44,646 nt of DNA from Terriglobales bacterium (GCA_035764005.1 DASTZZ010000097.1:1-44646), one strand, 5' to 3'; counted from the stretch's first letter, positions 19,654 to 29,011 are shown. Notes: generated by a model from the letters alone, not told the origin. Program-made: numbers and translations.

Positions 19654-21195
19654 GTGCACTCCATGTTAGTTCCATTTGCGAAACCTTGCACCAGCGGTCG
19701 CTTGTTACTCAAGAACACGGCGCTGAATTTTTTGGCGCAGTTCTTGCCTCTGGTAGTGGGGCTTTTTGCTATCCCCAAGCTTATTGGCGCCCTAGGCGTT
19801 GAGCGTTTCGGGATTCTCACCTTAGCTTGGGCCATCATAGGCTACTCTAGCTTATTTGATTTGGGACTCGGTCGAGCTCTCACGAAAGTCGTTGCGGAAA
19901 GGATTCACTGCACAGAACAAGGCGAACTGGGGCAACTGATTTGGACCGGTTTACTCATGATGTTGATGGCTGGAGCTCTGGGTGCAGCCGTGATGATTGG
20001 CGCGAGCTCGTGGTTGATACATTCTGTCCTCAAGGTGAGCCCGCAGCTTCAATCGGAGACCATAAAAGCTTTTCAGTATCTCGCGTTGTCCATTCCTATT
20101 GTCATCCTAACGACAGGACTGCGCGGTGTACTCGAAGCAAACCAGCTATTTGCGCTTGTGACTGCCGTCCGCCTGCCACTAGGCATATTGACTTTTGCCG
20201 CTCCGTGGCTTCTGCTGGTGTTCTCTCATAGCCTGGTAATCATTGTTATAGGCCTTTTTTTAATACGTTGGCTGGCCTGCATCGCTCAATTCCTTTGCGT
20301 CCTATGGAAATATCCGGTCTTGCTCCACGGTTTTCGAGTCAGGATCTCTATCGCGAGATTGCTATTAGGCTTTGGCGGATGGATGACTGTAACGAATGTC
20401 ATTAGTCCGATAATGAGCAATTTAGATCGTTTCTTGGTGGGCGCGATTGTGTCGGTCGCCGCAGTCGCATACTACACCACTCCTTATGAAATGATTACAA
20501 AGCTCTGGCTGATACCATTTGCTCTAGCAGGAGTTCTCTTTCCGGCGTTCTCGAGCCTCGCGGAAAATCCAGCACGCCTTACATATCTGCTTGATCGCGG
20601 AGTCAATTATGTGATGCTCCTGCTATTCTTGCCTACTCTTTTCATCGCTGCTTTTGCTCGGATCGGCATGCGGCTTTGGCTCGGGGCATCGTTCGCCGCT
20701 AACAGTGCGCTAATATTACAGTTGCTATGTCTCGGAGTTTTCATTAACAGTATTTCTCAGATTCCGTTCGCGCTGATCCAGGGCATTGGTAGGCCAGATC
20801 TAACGGCAAAGCTGCACTTTGCCGAACTGCCACTGTATTTAGGTCTCGCATATTTGCTAATTCGGGAGTACGGTGTCCAGGGCGCCGCGGTAGCATGGCT
20901 TACGAGAGCTATATTAGATGGAATTGCGTTGTGCCTGATAGCGACGCGAGTGCTCCCGTCGAGTACGAAACCGGTACAAAGGGCTTCGTACAGAGTGGTT
21001 GTGGCCTTGGGTTTCTGTCTTGTAGCGCTAGTTCTGAACGGCTGGTTCCGAACGATTTTCGTCGCTGCCGTTGCCTGTGCCTTCGTGAAGGTCGCTTGGT
21101 CTTCGGTGCTCGGAGAGGGAGAAAGAAAAGTATTCACCTCGCGATTCAAAACCGCGACGATGGCAGACCGGGCTCATGTCAGCGCTAGTTCTTGA
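19654..21195 (+). CDS. wzx: Oligosaccharide flippase, Wzx type
   Basis: A 513-residue (or 510) membrane protein with about 12-14 helices of the MATE-like polysaccharide transporter superfamily. The N-terminus KNTALNFLAQFLPLVVGLFAIPKLIGALG followed by VERFGILTLAW is typical of Wzx/RfbX proteins, as is the GLGRALTKVVAE region. It would flip undecaprenyl-diphosphate-linked repeat units across the inner membrane. The start is GTG 19654 or ATG 19663; neither has a strong ribosome binding site. It follows the chain-length gene by about 21 bases, so the two are likely co-transcribed. Confidence 0.92.
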   Translation: MHSMLVPFAKPCTSGRLLLKNTALNFLAQFLPLVVGLFAIPKLIGALGVERFGILTLAWAIIGYSSLFDLGLGRALTKVVAERIHCTEQGELGQLIWTGLLMMLMAGALGAAVMIGASSWLIHSVLKVSPQLQSETIKAFQYLALSIPIVILTTGLRGVLEANQLFALVTAVRLPLGILTFAAPWLLLVFSHSLVIIVIGLFLIRWLACIAQFLCVLWKYPVLLHGFRVRISIARLLLGFGGWMTVTNVISPIMSNLDRFLVGAIVSVAAVAYYTTPYEMITKLWLIPFALAGVLFPAFSSLAENPARLTYLLDRGVNYVMLLLFLPTLFIAAFARIGMRLWLGASFAANSALILQLLCLGVFINSISQIPFALIQGIGRPDLTAKLHFAELPLYLGLAYLLIREYGVQGAAVAWLTRAILDGIALCLIATRVLPSSTKPVQRASYRVVVALGFCLVALVLNGWFRTIFVAAVACAFVKVAWSSVLGEGERKVFTSRFKTATMADRAHVSASS

Positions 21196-21247
21196 AGCAG
21201 ACGCTTTGCGGCTCCGTTTTACAGGTGTATTGTCATGCGTCCCAAGC

Positions 21248-21925
21248 CTAGTCGAAATATAGAACGCCGATTCCCGCCCAGCCTTGTGCTGGATTTTCGA
21301 TGAACTCCTGGTGTCGATAATGGGACTTCACCTGCTGCCAAAATTTGGAGACTTGGCAGTCTTGTGCTCGTTCGTGCTCGGCGACGTCGTGAAAAACGAT
21401 TACCCCGCCACTTCGAACCAACGACGAGTACATTTCGAAATCCTGTTTTACGCCTTGGTAGCTATGGTCACCATCGATGAATAGATAGTCGAGTTTGCGG
21501 CCTGCTAAAAGGTTCTCGATCTTGATGAGAGTGGTTTCGGCGTGGGAATCTGAGCGCACAAAATGGAGTTTCTGGGAAGGAGTAGCGAAACGCTTATAGA
21601 TGGGTAATTTCAAGGGATGATAACCCCCGCCGAAAGCCCCTTTGGGAAGATCCAAACTGATGATTGTCGCGTGAGGCTCGGCGAGACGGCAAAGCGGGTA
21701 TAGCGTTCCGCCGTTATGGGTTCCAATCTCCATAGCGGTCGAGGGTTGCAAGTCGCGGATTATGCTGACTAGCTGCTCAAATTCCCAGCGTACTTGAACC
21801 GGACGAATTGGATGCTTATAACAAAACTCTACGGGGTCGCCGCATCCAGGCAGGGAAGCGTAGCAGCGCAGCATGGTTAGAGCGTTAGCAAGTCGCATAG
21901 TACGAAAATTGTAGCAAAGAGTCAT
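21248..21925 (-). CDS. SAM-dependent methyltransferase, CmcI-like
   Basis: The product has a class I methyltransferase core: MEIGTHNGGTLY (SAM loop), IISLDLPKG (acidic end of strand 2), DYLFIDGDHSYQGVKQDF and GGVIVFHDV. The pattern IDGDHSY...D...GG.I..HD is that of the CmcI/Methyltransf_24 group, often found with glycan or secondary-metabolite genes. It probably methylates a sugar of the repeat unit. It is on the minus strand, opposite to the surrounding export genes. The longest start (ATG 21923-21925) overlaps the ATG of the divergent glycosyltransferase in the four bases CATG; an internal ATG at 21896-21898 (MRLANALTM) would leave about 25 bases between them and may be the real start. Confidence 0.8.
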   Translation of the reverse strand: MTLCYNFRTMRLANALTMLRCYASLPGCGDPVEFCYKHPIRPVQVRWEFEQLVSIIRDLQPSTAMEIGTHNGGTLYPLCRLAEPHATIISLDLPKGAFGGGYHPLKLPIYKRFATPSQKLHFVRSDSHAETTLIKIENLLAGRKLDYLFIDGDHSYQGVKQDFEMYSSLVRSGGVIVFHDVAEHERAQDCQVSKFWQQVKSHYRHQEFIENPAQGWAGIGVLYFD

Positions 21926-22892
21926 GCCATCAGCGATTCAAACCAAAAGCACCGTTTCCGTCGTGGTATGCACTTTTAATGGTGGCAAATACTTGCTAGA
22001 ACAACTCCAAAGCATTGCAACGCAGCGTGAGCTACCGAATGAACTCATAATTGTGGACGACGGGTCGACGGATGCGACGTGTAGCATCATTGACAAATTC
22101 CTCAAAACCGCTAGGTGCCCCACGAGGTGCCTCCGCAATGAATCGACCTTAGGGGTAGCGAAGAACTTCGAAAAGGCTATTCGGGAGAGCACGGGGCAGA
22201 TTGTCATGTTGGCAGATCAAGATGATGTCTGGGAAGCTAACAAGCTTATGAAGCTGCGAGAAGGCCTGGATTCCTCTCCAACAGCCCTGCTGCTCTTCTC
22301 AAATGCCACTTGTATCGACCTGAAGGGTCAGCGCTTGAGGTCCACTTTGTGGAAAAAGGTTGGGCAAAGAAGGGTTGCGCGATTGCTTCGAGAAAAGGAA
22401 CGACAGTTTTCGATTCTGCTGGGAGGTGACATTGTGACCGGTGCCACGGTAGCTTTTCGTAGGCAACTCGCAGCTCGCGCCTTGCCAATACCCATGGAAT
22501 GGTTGCATGATGCCTGGTTTGCAATCTTCGCTTCCATTAAGGGACAGATCTTCGGCCTTGACGAGCGCTTGATCAGATACCGAATTCACAAAGATCAGGT
22601 AAGAGGAGTTGCCGGTAATGACATCATTGAGCGGGCACTCGCGCAACGGATATTGGGTAAAAAGGGAGACTTGCGGAAGTTTCTCATTCTCAAGAATAGA
22701 ATCTCACCGCTTTTGAGCGACGCTCAGCAGGTCGAATTAGATGCCAAAATACTTCATCTTCAGGTGCGCTCCTCCCTATCCTCTCAGGCCGCTAAGCGCG
22801 CCATTCAGGTATTTCAGGAATCGATGTCCGGACGTTACGGTAGGTATTCTTCCGGTTTGCCGAGTATGGCTCTAGATTTGTTGGGGCATTAA
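21924..22892 (+). CDS. Glycosyltransferase family 2 (rhamnosyltransferase-like)
   Basis: It is a cytoplasmic inverting GT-A enzyme that adds a sugar to the lipid-linked repeat unit. The N-terminal core is complete: VSVVVCTFNGGKYLLEQL, IIVDDGSTDAT with the nucleotide-binding Asp pair, LGVAKNFEKAI and the metal-binding LADQDDVWE. The DQDD form and GVAKNFE are typical of the dTDP-rhamnosyltransferase subgroup, but donor identity is a guess. The C-terminal half contains GATVAFRRQL and LHDAWFAIFAS, consistent with the acceptor domain. It lies four bases before the Wzy-like gene, so the two form a translationally close pair. Confidence 0.92.
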   Translation: MPSAIQTKSTVSVVVCTFNGGKYLLEQLQSIATQRELPNELIIVDDGSTDATCSIIDKFLKTARCPTRCLRNESTLGVAKNFEKAIRESTGQIVMLADQDDVWEANKLMKLREGLDSSPTALLLFSNATCIDLKGQRLRSTLWKKVGQRRVARLLREKERQFSILLGGDIVTGATVAFRRQLAARALPIPMEWLHDAWFAIFASIKGQIFGLDERLIRYRIHKDQVRGVAGNDIIERALAQRILGKKGDLRKFLILKNRISPLLSDAQQVELDAKILHLQVRSSLSSQAAKRAIQVFQESMSGRYGRYSSGLPSMALDLLGH

Positions 22893-22896
22893 GACG

Positions 22897-24159
22897 ATGA
22901 TGCGAGCGTTGAAGATAGCAGTTGCGATCGCACTGGCACTATTGTTTGTCGTTCGTCAGTTTTACGTGAACCTCCTGGGGATAGACAGGTCTCTTTTTTC
23001 TGCTGTGTTCGTCGTCCTGATGACTCTTATTGGCCTAGTATTTCTCTGGCATCGAATTGGACGGCCATCTCCAAGGTTTCTCGTTGTCGATGCGATTATT
23101 GCCGCTCAACTGATATTGTCGTTAGTGGCGATTGGAGCTTATTGGTTTCTCGGAACCACTAACACTGCAATTACTGTTTATGCCATCTATTTTTATGCGC
23201 TTGCCCCCTTGTTATTGTATTCAGGATTTTATTTACGAAGAGTTCGGGCTCAGCACGTGCAGATATCCTTAATAGCGTCGTCTACAGTGTTCATCATGAT
23301 GTGTATTGCCGGCTTGTTTCAGGTAATTGGATTTGATGGGTGGTTATTCCGCAACGACAATTTCGAGTTCCAATCGACGTTCTTAGGTACGCATAGAGCG
23401 ACTGGCGGCTATGGTACACAAATAGATTTTGGTCTTCTCTCCTTTATCGTGTTTGTTTGCGCGTTCTACATTGCGCGAGAGCGAAGATCGAAGCTTGCCG
23501 TTTTTATGGTGCTGGTTGGATTTGGAGGAATCCTGCTTGCCGTCAGTCGCGTGTTCATCTTCGCTGCTGTTTGCGTTCTTATCTCATCCGTCAGGCGCTC
23601 AACATTCAGTCGATTATTTAGGCAACCAAAACGACTTATACCTCTGGCTATGGGAATGCTCTTGGTTGTGATCGCAGTACAGCAGCTAGACCTTATAACA
23701 ATCTTCTTGGCTGCAGATACGGTGACTCAGTCGTCAAATGAGGATCGCATAACCTTCCTCCACAATGCGCCACGATGGGCGTTGCGAGATTATCCAATTG
23801 AGGGTACCGGTCCGGGAACTCAGAATGGACCAAACGAAGAGATGAACAAGTTGATCGGGGATGGTTTATGGCTTGCAATGCTGATTGAATTCGGATTGCT
23901 GGTGGGCCTGCCAATCGTTCTGCTCAAAATGGCATTGCTTGTGCTCGTTGTGCGGAATTTCGCGAAGTGCAATCGCAAATCCGCAATAAGCTGCATTGCC
24001 TGTGTTCTTGCGATCTGTTTCTTAGCAGCGTCTGTCGTAGATAGCGCGTTTGCTAATGTCGTCAGCCTTTCTATCTTTTATGTTATCGCGGGTTGGTTTC
24101 TGTGCGATTACTACAGCGAACGGCCCACAGAACTCTTAGCTTCCGCGCACGCAGCTTAG
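22897..24159 (+). CDS. wzy: O-antigen ligase/polymerase-like membrane protein (Wzy type)
   Basis: A 420-residue integral membrane protein with about ten to twelve helices and one large periplasmic loop between the later helices, the topology of Wzy polymerases and WaaL ligases. The loop region reads DYPIEGTGPGTQNG, resembling the H/G-rich segment (N-x-x-L-x-x-x-x-E-x-G-x-x-G) of the Wzy_C/O-antigen ligase family, and EFGLLVGLP follows in the right place. Since the locus has Wzx, Wzz and Wza and no other candidate, it is most likely the repeat-unit polymerase. Sequence divergence is high in this family, so the specific name depends on context. ATG 22897 is chosen; a second ATG follows immediately. 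Confidence 0.8.
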   Translation: MMRALKIAVAIALALLFVVRQFYVNLLGIDRSLFSAVFVVLMTLIGLVFLWHRIGRPSPRFLVVDAIIAAQLILSLVAIGAYWFLGTTNTAITVYAIYFYALAPLLLYSGFYLRRVRAQHVQISLIASSTVFIMMCIAGLFQVIGFDGWLFRNDNFEFQSTFLGTHRATGGYGTQIDFGLLSFIVFVCAFYIARERRSKLAVFMVLVGFGGILLAVSRVFIFAAVCVLISSVRRSTFSRLFRQPKRLIPLAMGMLLVVIAVQQLDLITIFLAADTVTQSSNEDRITFLHNAPRWALRDYPIEGTGPGTQNGPNEEMNKLIGDGLWLAMLIEFGLLVGLPIVLLKMALLVLVVRNFAKCNRKSAISCIACVLAICFLAASVVDSAFANVVSLSIFYVIAGWFLCDYYSERPTELLASAHAA

Positions 24160-24200
24160 ACGCATTCTTTGGAGGATGGAACACGGATGCAAGGATTGCG

Positions 24201-24884
24201 CTAGTGGTCGTAATCGCGAAATGCAATAAGGCTCTTCGTAAGAAGTCCTACTTTCTCCCGGATGATCTGAGCTCCAGGAAAAAGATCAGTCATTTGCTTA
24301 CAAGTTAGACAGTTCACGCATTCAAAGTAGGTATTCTTCTGGTGCCATCCCAGAGGAAAATGACGCGCCCACCACCGCATTACTTTCTCAGGGAGGTATT
24401 GAAAAAAAGGAATCAAGTAGTGCGGATCTACTGGAAAATGCCTATGTGGAACCTGCACCCAATAGCGAAGAGCGACTCGCTCTATCTCGTTCGCACATCG
24501 TTTCTGAAGGTCCCATGTCGGCAAATGTTCGAGTAGGGAATTAGAGAATAACAGATCAAAACTCTTATTTGAGAACGGAAGAGCGGCCGCATCGCCACAT
24601 ACGAACAATGGGTAAGGCCTTTCTCCGCAATTCAGGTCGAAACCAATGACGCCAGGAACTCCGGAAAACCACGCGTGTTGTGTATTTCCACAACCGAGAT
24701 CCAGAATTCGCCCATGGGTCGGAGTAGTCACGATTGTTGAAAATAGCCGTTTCCTCCTTGACCGGAATCCGTTCGCCACGCGTTCCAGGATTGCAACGTA
24801 AAAAGGCCTATCATCATACGTGGTCTGGCCCACTAAACGGTCCGGCCTATCTACACCTTCGTATTGCTTGCGCGCGGGAGTCAT
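24201..24884 (-). CDS. Class I SAM-dependent methyltransferase
   Basis: The Methyltransf_11-type core is visible: RILDLGCGNTQHAW (SAM-binding loop), GVIGFDLNCGER, VCGDAAALPFSNKSFDLLFSNSLLEHLP (motif around the active site). The C-terminal part is rich in His, Trp and Tyr (VPHRHFPVDPHYLIPFFQYLP) and resembles glycan-cluster methyltransferases. It may methylate a sugar or the end of the growing chain, which in some systems sets chain length. It is encoded on the minus strand and converges with the Wzy-like gene. ATG at 24882-24884 has no strong ribosome binding site. Confidence 0.85.
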   Translation of the reverse strand: MTPARKQYEGVDRPDRLVGQTTYDDRPFYVAILERVANGFRSRRKRLFSTIVTTPTHGRILDLGCGNTQHAWFSGVPGVIGFDLNCGERPYPLFVCGDAAALPFSNKSFDLLFSNSLLEHLPTWDLQKRCANEIERVALRYWVQVPHRHFPVDPHYLIPFFQYLPEKVMRWWARHFPLGWHQKNTYFECVNCLTCKQMTDLFPGAQIIREKVGLLTKSLIAFRDYDH

Positions 24885-24943
24885 TGTGTTGTTCAGTGAT
24901 TCTGGCAGTTTTATGGGTCTTTTATCTATGTCTCTTGGTTGGC

Positions 24944-25879
24944 CTAGGTCTGTATCACCTCATTAACAGGCGCACTCAATTTAAATTCCGACATAGGTAA
25001 CGGAAGGGTCGCTCTCCGCCTCCAGCCAGCCCTATAGCCGGAAAGTACGACACCTATCTGATGTATGGGCGATGTAGAGAACATCAACAGTTGGATTGTG
25101 CGGCCGATCAAGTACATTCCGAAGAAAATCGCTTCTCTAATCCCGGGAAGCCCTAGCTGATGTCGTTCTAAACAGATTATGCGATTCTTTGTGTTTTCGC
25201 CCAAAAAAACGTCGGAGTATTGTCCATTCAGATGGCCGCCGACATCATGGGATAACGCGCGGTTGATAACTCTCAGTCGAAAACCCGCGCGCACAGCCCG
25301 CACACTGAAATCAAGATCTTCGGCATACATGAAAAATGTTTCGTCAAATCCTCCTAGCGCACTGAAAACCTCAGCCCGCATCATGATGCAGCAGCCGCAC
25401 AGAAAATCCGTCTCGACAATCGCGCGACTGAGCCTTACCTTTCTGGGTCGGGCATCACCTGTAAATCGGTTTATATGACCTCCAGCAAACCAAATTTGCC
25501 CGTCACTAGACCGTGTAATAACGGACCCTAAAATCGTACGTGGCGCACAGTGCATAATCATGTCTTCAAAGATCAAAGGATCGGGAAAGTAGACGTCATT
25601 ATTTAGAATAAGAAAAATGTCTTCGGGTTGAGGACGAGCAACGGCGAAGTTACCGTTATGTCCGCGTGCAAAGCCGGGGTTACTCGGGCGGTGATAGAAC
25701 TCAGACCTCTTTGCCAGGGTTGGAGGAATGCCTAACGTGATCGTTTCGATCTCGGATGTGGCTGAGTGATCTGCAACAATGATACGAAAGTCCAGTCGCT
25801 CACAAACAGTACTCAGGCCATTGAGGCATTGCGCCGTGGCTGCAGCGTTGTGATAATTCAGTATGCTGATAAAAAGCAT
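24944..25879 (-). CDS. Glycosyltransferase family 2 (dTDP-rhamnosyltransferase-like)
   Basis: A GT-A glycosyltransferase of 311 residues. It shows the N-terminal strand ISILNYHNAAAT, ADHSATSE, the GT2 signature NPGFARGHN, a metal site LILNNDVYFPDP (NDV variant of DxD) and an acceptor-side FLCGCCIMMRAEVFSALGGFDETFFMYAEDLDFSVRA, with the ED-D motif expected of WbbL-type rhamnosyltransferases; only the parts are quoted here as markers. The WbbL-like assignment is from these motifs. It is on the minus strand, 59 bases downstream of the methyltransferase start, and probably forms a two-gene minus-strand unit with it. Confidence 0.9.
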   Translation of the reverse strand: MLFISILNYHNAAATAQCLNGLSTVCERLDFRIIVADHSATSEIETITLGIPPTLAKRSEFYHRPSNPGFARGHNGNFAVARPQPEDIFLILNNDVYFPDPLIFEDMIMHCAPRTILGSVITRSSDGQIWFAGGHINRFTGDARPRKVRLSRAIVETDFLCGCCIMMRAEVFSALGGFDETFFMYAEDLDFSVRAVRAGFRLRVINRALSHDVGGHLNGQYSDVFLGENTKNRIICLERHQLGLPGIREAIFFGMYLIGRTIQLLMFSTSPIHQIGVVLSGYRAGWRRRATLPLPMSEFKLSAPVNEVIQT

Positions 25880-26049
25880 CGCGACTTCAATCGATTAACA
25901 AAATTGGTAACTACCTGTCGAACCCTGCACTCCGAAAATACGTCTTCGCCCCGAGTGACAACAAGAAATCCAATGACGATCGTGAACGGTCGAGACTATA
26001 ATAGCCCAGTTCGAATCGAGTCGCTGCGCCAACGCGTCGGGGAAGAGGT

Positions 26050-27312
26050 ATGACGGTTTTCTCAAAGACTGTGCACAAAATGGCGTCGCTTCTCGACGAG
26101 AGCATGATCTCAAACGGGAAGGCTCTTTCCATTGTCGAGAGCGGAAGGCTAAGTGTTCTTGCCGTTGTTCCGTATCCGCCCAATCCTCTTCGCCCGCGAA
26201 CCGTCTCAATGTTAGCGGACATCTCCTCGTTTGCCGATATCGATCTTTTATATCTCGATGATGGTGATCCAATTGTCGTACCCAAAGAAGTTCAGCTTAA
26301 AAGCGTGAGGTCGTTCCCAAACCGAGCTTGGCATCGTGTGCCTCGGGTCGCGGCTGGATGCGTTCTGGGTAAGCCTATCGTTTATCAGTACTACCACTCG
26401 CGGCAATTGGTCAGACATTTAGCGGCGACGGACCTGTCGACATATGACGCTGTCTACATTGAACGAATCCCATTGCAGGATCTGAATGTCAGACATCCCT
26501 TCGTGGTTCTAGATATGCAGGACTGCTACTCGCTCTTAGTCCCTCAGCTGGCTGCAGCGTCAGCAGGATTGAAGAAATGGGCTTTTAAACTAGATTCGTT
26601 CAACGTCAAACGATACGAACGACAGGCCTGCAACTTGGCTACGCGGGTTCTGTGCACTGCTGACAGGGAAGCGAGCGGGCTCAGATCTGTAGGAGTAACC
26701 ACCCCTATTGATGTCGTAGTACACTGCGGGCCGAGCGTTCAGCCGAGTGGGCGGAGGGTTATCGAAAATGACCCTAGGGTTCTTTCATTTCACGGAAAAC
26801 TAACCTATTCACCAAACATTGCTGCATTAGGACTCCTCCGAAACATCCTCAAGAAACTAAACAGCTCGGATTATCAGGTGATTGTTGCCGGAGCAGGAGC
26901 TGACAAGGTCCAGAAGATGTATCCAGAATTCCAGTTCGTGGGCTATGTGAATGATATTGCCGCTCATCTTAAATCAACAGATTTGAGCATTCTCCCTGTA
27001 GAACTCAACGCCGGCATTTCTAATAAAGCCCTTGAGTCACTGTCTGTCGGGGTTCCGATTGTGACGACGCCACAGATCGCGGCTGGTCTACCTGGGTGTA
27101 AAGTGATCTTTGAAGAAGGCGTTTTTGTTAGGCATCCAGATGAATTTCCCGAAACGATCGAGTCGTATTTCAGAATGCCGCTTGCCAGTAAGCAGGCCAT
27201 AGCTGATAAGTGCGTCAGTTACGTTGAGGACCTATGCGATGATGCTCCTCGTCGGGAATATCTCAGAAGTCGCGTTTTTGGTGGCTTCGCTCGACACAAG
27301 AGTCCCTGCTAA
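26050..27312 (+). CDS. Glycosyltransferase family 4 (GT-B fold)
   Basis: The product (420 aa) has a GT-B arrangement. The N-terminal domain includes VLAVVPYPPNPLRPRTVSML. The C-terminal domain includes VLSFHGKLTYSPN, VIVAGAGAD, FVGYVNDIAAHL and the donor-binding region LPVELNAGISNKALESLSVG with the E-x7-E-like spacing of retaining GT4 enzymes. AGGAGAG-like purines (GGGGAAGAGG) directly precede ATG 26050. The stop overlaps the start of the next gene in TAATG, so translation of the two is coupled. It likely adds one sugar to the lipid-linked unit on the cytoplasmic face. Confidence 0.9.
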   Translation: MTVFSKTVHKMASLLDESMISNGKALSIVESGRLSVLAVVPYPPNPLRPRTVSMLADISSFADIDLLYLDDGDPIVVPKEVQLKSVRSFPNRAWHRVPRVAAGCVLGKPIVYQYYHSRQLVRHLAATDLSTYDAVYIERIPLQDLNVRHPFVVLDMQDCYSLLVPQLAAASAGLKKWAFKLDSFNVKRYERQACNLATRVLCTADREASGLRSVGVTTPIDVVVHCGPSVQPSGRRVIENDPRVLSFHGKLTYSPNIAALGLLRNILKKLNSSDYQVIVAGAGADKVQKMYPEFQFVGYVNDIAAHLKSTDLSILPVELNAGISNKALESLSVGVPIVTTPQIAAGLPGCKVIFEEGVFVRHPDEFPETIESYFRMPLASKQAIADKCVSYVEDLCDDAPRREYLRSRVFGGFARHKSPC

Positions 27313-27995
27313 TGTTCATCGAAGCCCGCCCGCGACGTCAGTCCTGCTTACAAGTTCTGCCTCATCGCAATTCAGCCAAACGCACGCAGCGTCGTCGCAT
27401 CGGCGTTTCAATCAAGCATTGTTTCGATGTCGTTGCTTCACTCGCTGCTCTGATCCTGCTGAGTCCACTGTTTTTACTGATCTCAATCATGGTGAGACTG
27501 AATGACGGCGGATCCATAATTTACCGTCGACGCGTTGTGGGTTCTAAAGGAGGATTCGACGCCTATAAATTCCGCAGTATGCGGCTTGATGCAGATGCGA
27601 TCCTGGCGACGAACAGCGCGCTTCGTGAGGAATTCGAGAAAAATTTCAAGTTGACTGCGGATCCTCGTGTGACTCGAATTGGAGCCTGGCTGCGGAAATT
27701 CAGCCTCGATGAACTCCCTCAGCTTTTCAATGTGCTCCGGGGTGAAATGAGTCTCGTGGGACCACGTATGATTTCTCCTCCTGAGCTGGAGAAATATGGC
27801 GATTTTAAAGTGCTACTTTTGTCTGTGAAGCCGGGTTTGACTGGATACTGGCAGGTATACGGACGCCAGCGAGTCGATTATGCTGAGCGCGTTAGAATGG
27901 ATGTTTTTTACATTCAGAACTGGAGCCTGGCTCTCGATCTTAAACTGTTGCTGCTTACGCCAATACGAGTGCTGAAGGGAACGGGCGCATATTGA
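27312..27995 (+). CDS. Polyprenyl-phosphate sugar phosphotransferase (initiating transferase, short form)
   Basis: It transfers a sugar phosphate from a nucleotide sugar to undecaprenyl phosphate and so starts the repeat unit. The 227-aa protein has one N-terminal membrane segment (CFDVVASLAALILLSPLFLLISIMV) and the full catalytic signature: IIYRRRVVGSKGGFDAYKFRSM, RVTRIGAWLRKFS, the catalytic Asp-Glu pair D133-E134 in SLDELPQLFNVL, GEMSLVGPR and KPGLTGYWQV. This is the monotopic PglC/WecP-like minimum size plus a basic leader. Its start codon overlaps the GT4 stop (TAATG) and its own stop overlaps the galE start (TGATG), so the three are tightly coupled. Confidence 0.94.
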   Translation: MFIEARPRRQSCLQVLPHRNSAKRTQRRRIGVSIKHCFDVVASLAALILLSPLFLLISIMVRLNDGGSIIYRRRVVGSKGGFDAYKFRSMRLDADAILATNSALREEFEKNFKLTADPRVTRIGAWLRKFSLDELPQLFNVLRGEMSLVGPRMISPPELEKYGDFKVLLLSVKPGLTGYWQVYGRQRVDYAERVRMDVFYIQNWSLALDLKLLLLTPIRVLKGTGAY

Positions 27996-29011
27996 TGCTG
28001 AGAATTCTGGTTACGGGTGGCGCGGGATATGTGGGTTCGATCTGCAGCGCCGAGCTCATCCAGCGGGGCCACGCCGTCACGGTAATTGACAATCTTTCTG
28101 CGGGCCATCCTGAGGCTGTGCCGGAGAGCGCGGAATTTCACCAGATTGATATCGGTGATGCTGATCGCGTGATGCGGCTTTTGGTGAAAAACGATTTTGA
28201 CGCCGTTTTTCATTTTGCAGCCAAGGCTCTGATTCCGGAGTCGGTGACAGATCCGGGCACATTTTTTGATAACAATCTGGCTGCGGGAATTGTGTTCCTG
28301 GAGTGTTTGCGCAAAGCCGGCGTGCGGAACTTTATTTTTTCATCGACCGCAGCCGTTTATGGAAATCCCACACGTGTCCCAACCCAGGAAGACGATCCTA
28401 AGAATCCGGTCAATGCCTATGGGGAGAGCAAGCTGGCCCTTGAGCGCGTCCTTCAGTGGTATTGTTCAGCGTACGACTGGAGTGTAGTTGCCTTTCGCTA
28501 CTTTAACGCTTGCGGTTCGATCGAAGGACACGGGGAAAGACACAATCCAGAAACTCATATCATTCCTCTGCTCTTGCAGGCGGCAATGGGGATGCGTCCT
28601 TTCTTCGAGATTTATGGGGATGATTACCCAACTGCCGACGGAAGCTGTCTGCGCGATTATGTCCACGTACTCGACATAGCGGAGGCACATGTTGCTGCTT
28701 TGAAGCGGTTCAACATTCCCGGTTTCAAGGCGTTCAATCTTGGCACCGGGCGCAGCCACTCAGTGAAAGAAGTCTGCCGCGTTGTTGAACGGGTGACCGG
28801 GAAGCATCTTCCGTTGCGAGTCGGACCGCGTCGATTGGGAGATCCGGCAGTGCTGTGTGCAAGCCCGGAAGCGATTTCGACAGATTTGGGATGGAAAGCG
28901 GTGCACTCAGATTTGGAGCAGATTGTGCGGAGCGCATGGGAATGGGAGCAGGCTTACCGCTCGTCCGCATCGGCGGACACGCGCGCTGCGACATTGGTGC
29001 AACAACGATAA
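27995..29011 (+). CDS. galE: UDP-glucose 4-epimerase
   Basis: An extended short-chain dehydrogenase that interconverts UDP-glucose and UDP-galactose (or the N-acetyl forms). The NAD loop TGGAGYVG (G8, G11, G14), VIDNLSAGH, HFAAKALIPESV, FSSTAAVYG (S117-T118), and the catalytic Y142 and K146 in AYGESK are all present, followed by RYFNACG and RDYVHVLDIAEAH, which are typical of GalE. The start was put at ATG 27995, overlapping the stop of the sugar transferase. The length of 338 aa is normal. It supplies a galactose-type donor for the polysaccharide. Confidence 0.94.
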   Translation: MLRILVTGGAGYVGSICSAELIQRGHAVTVIDNLSAGHPEAVPESAEFHQIDIGDADRVMRLLVKNDFDAVFHFAAKALIPESVTDPGTFFDNNLAAGIVFLECLRKAGVRNFIFSSTAAVYGNPTRVPTQEDDPKNPVNAYGESKLALERVLQWYCSAYDWSVVAFRYFNACGSIEGHGERHNPETHIIPLLLQAAMGMRPFFEIYGDDYPTADGSCLRDYVHVLDIAEAHVAALKRFNIPGFKAFNLGTGRSHSVKEVCRVVERVTGKHLPLRVGPRRLGDPAVLCASPEAISTDLGWKAVHSDLEQIVRSAWEWEQAYRSSASADTRAATLVQQR

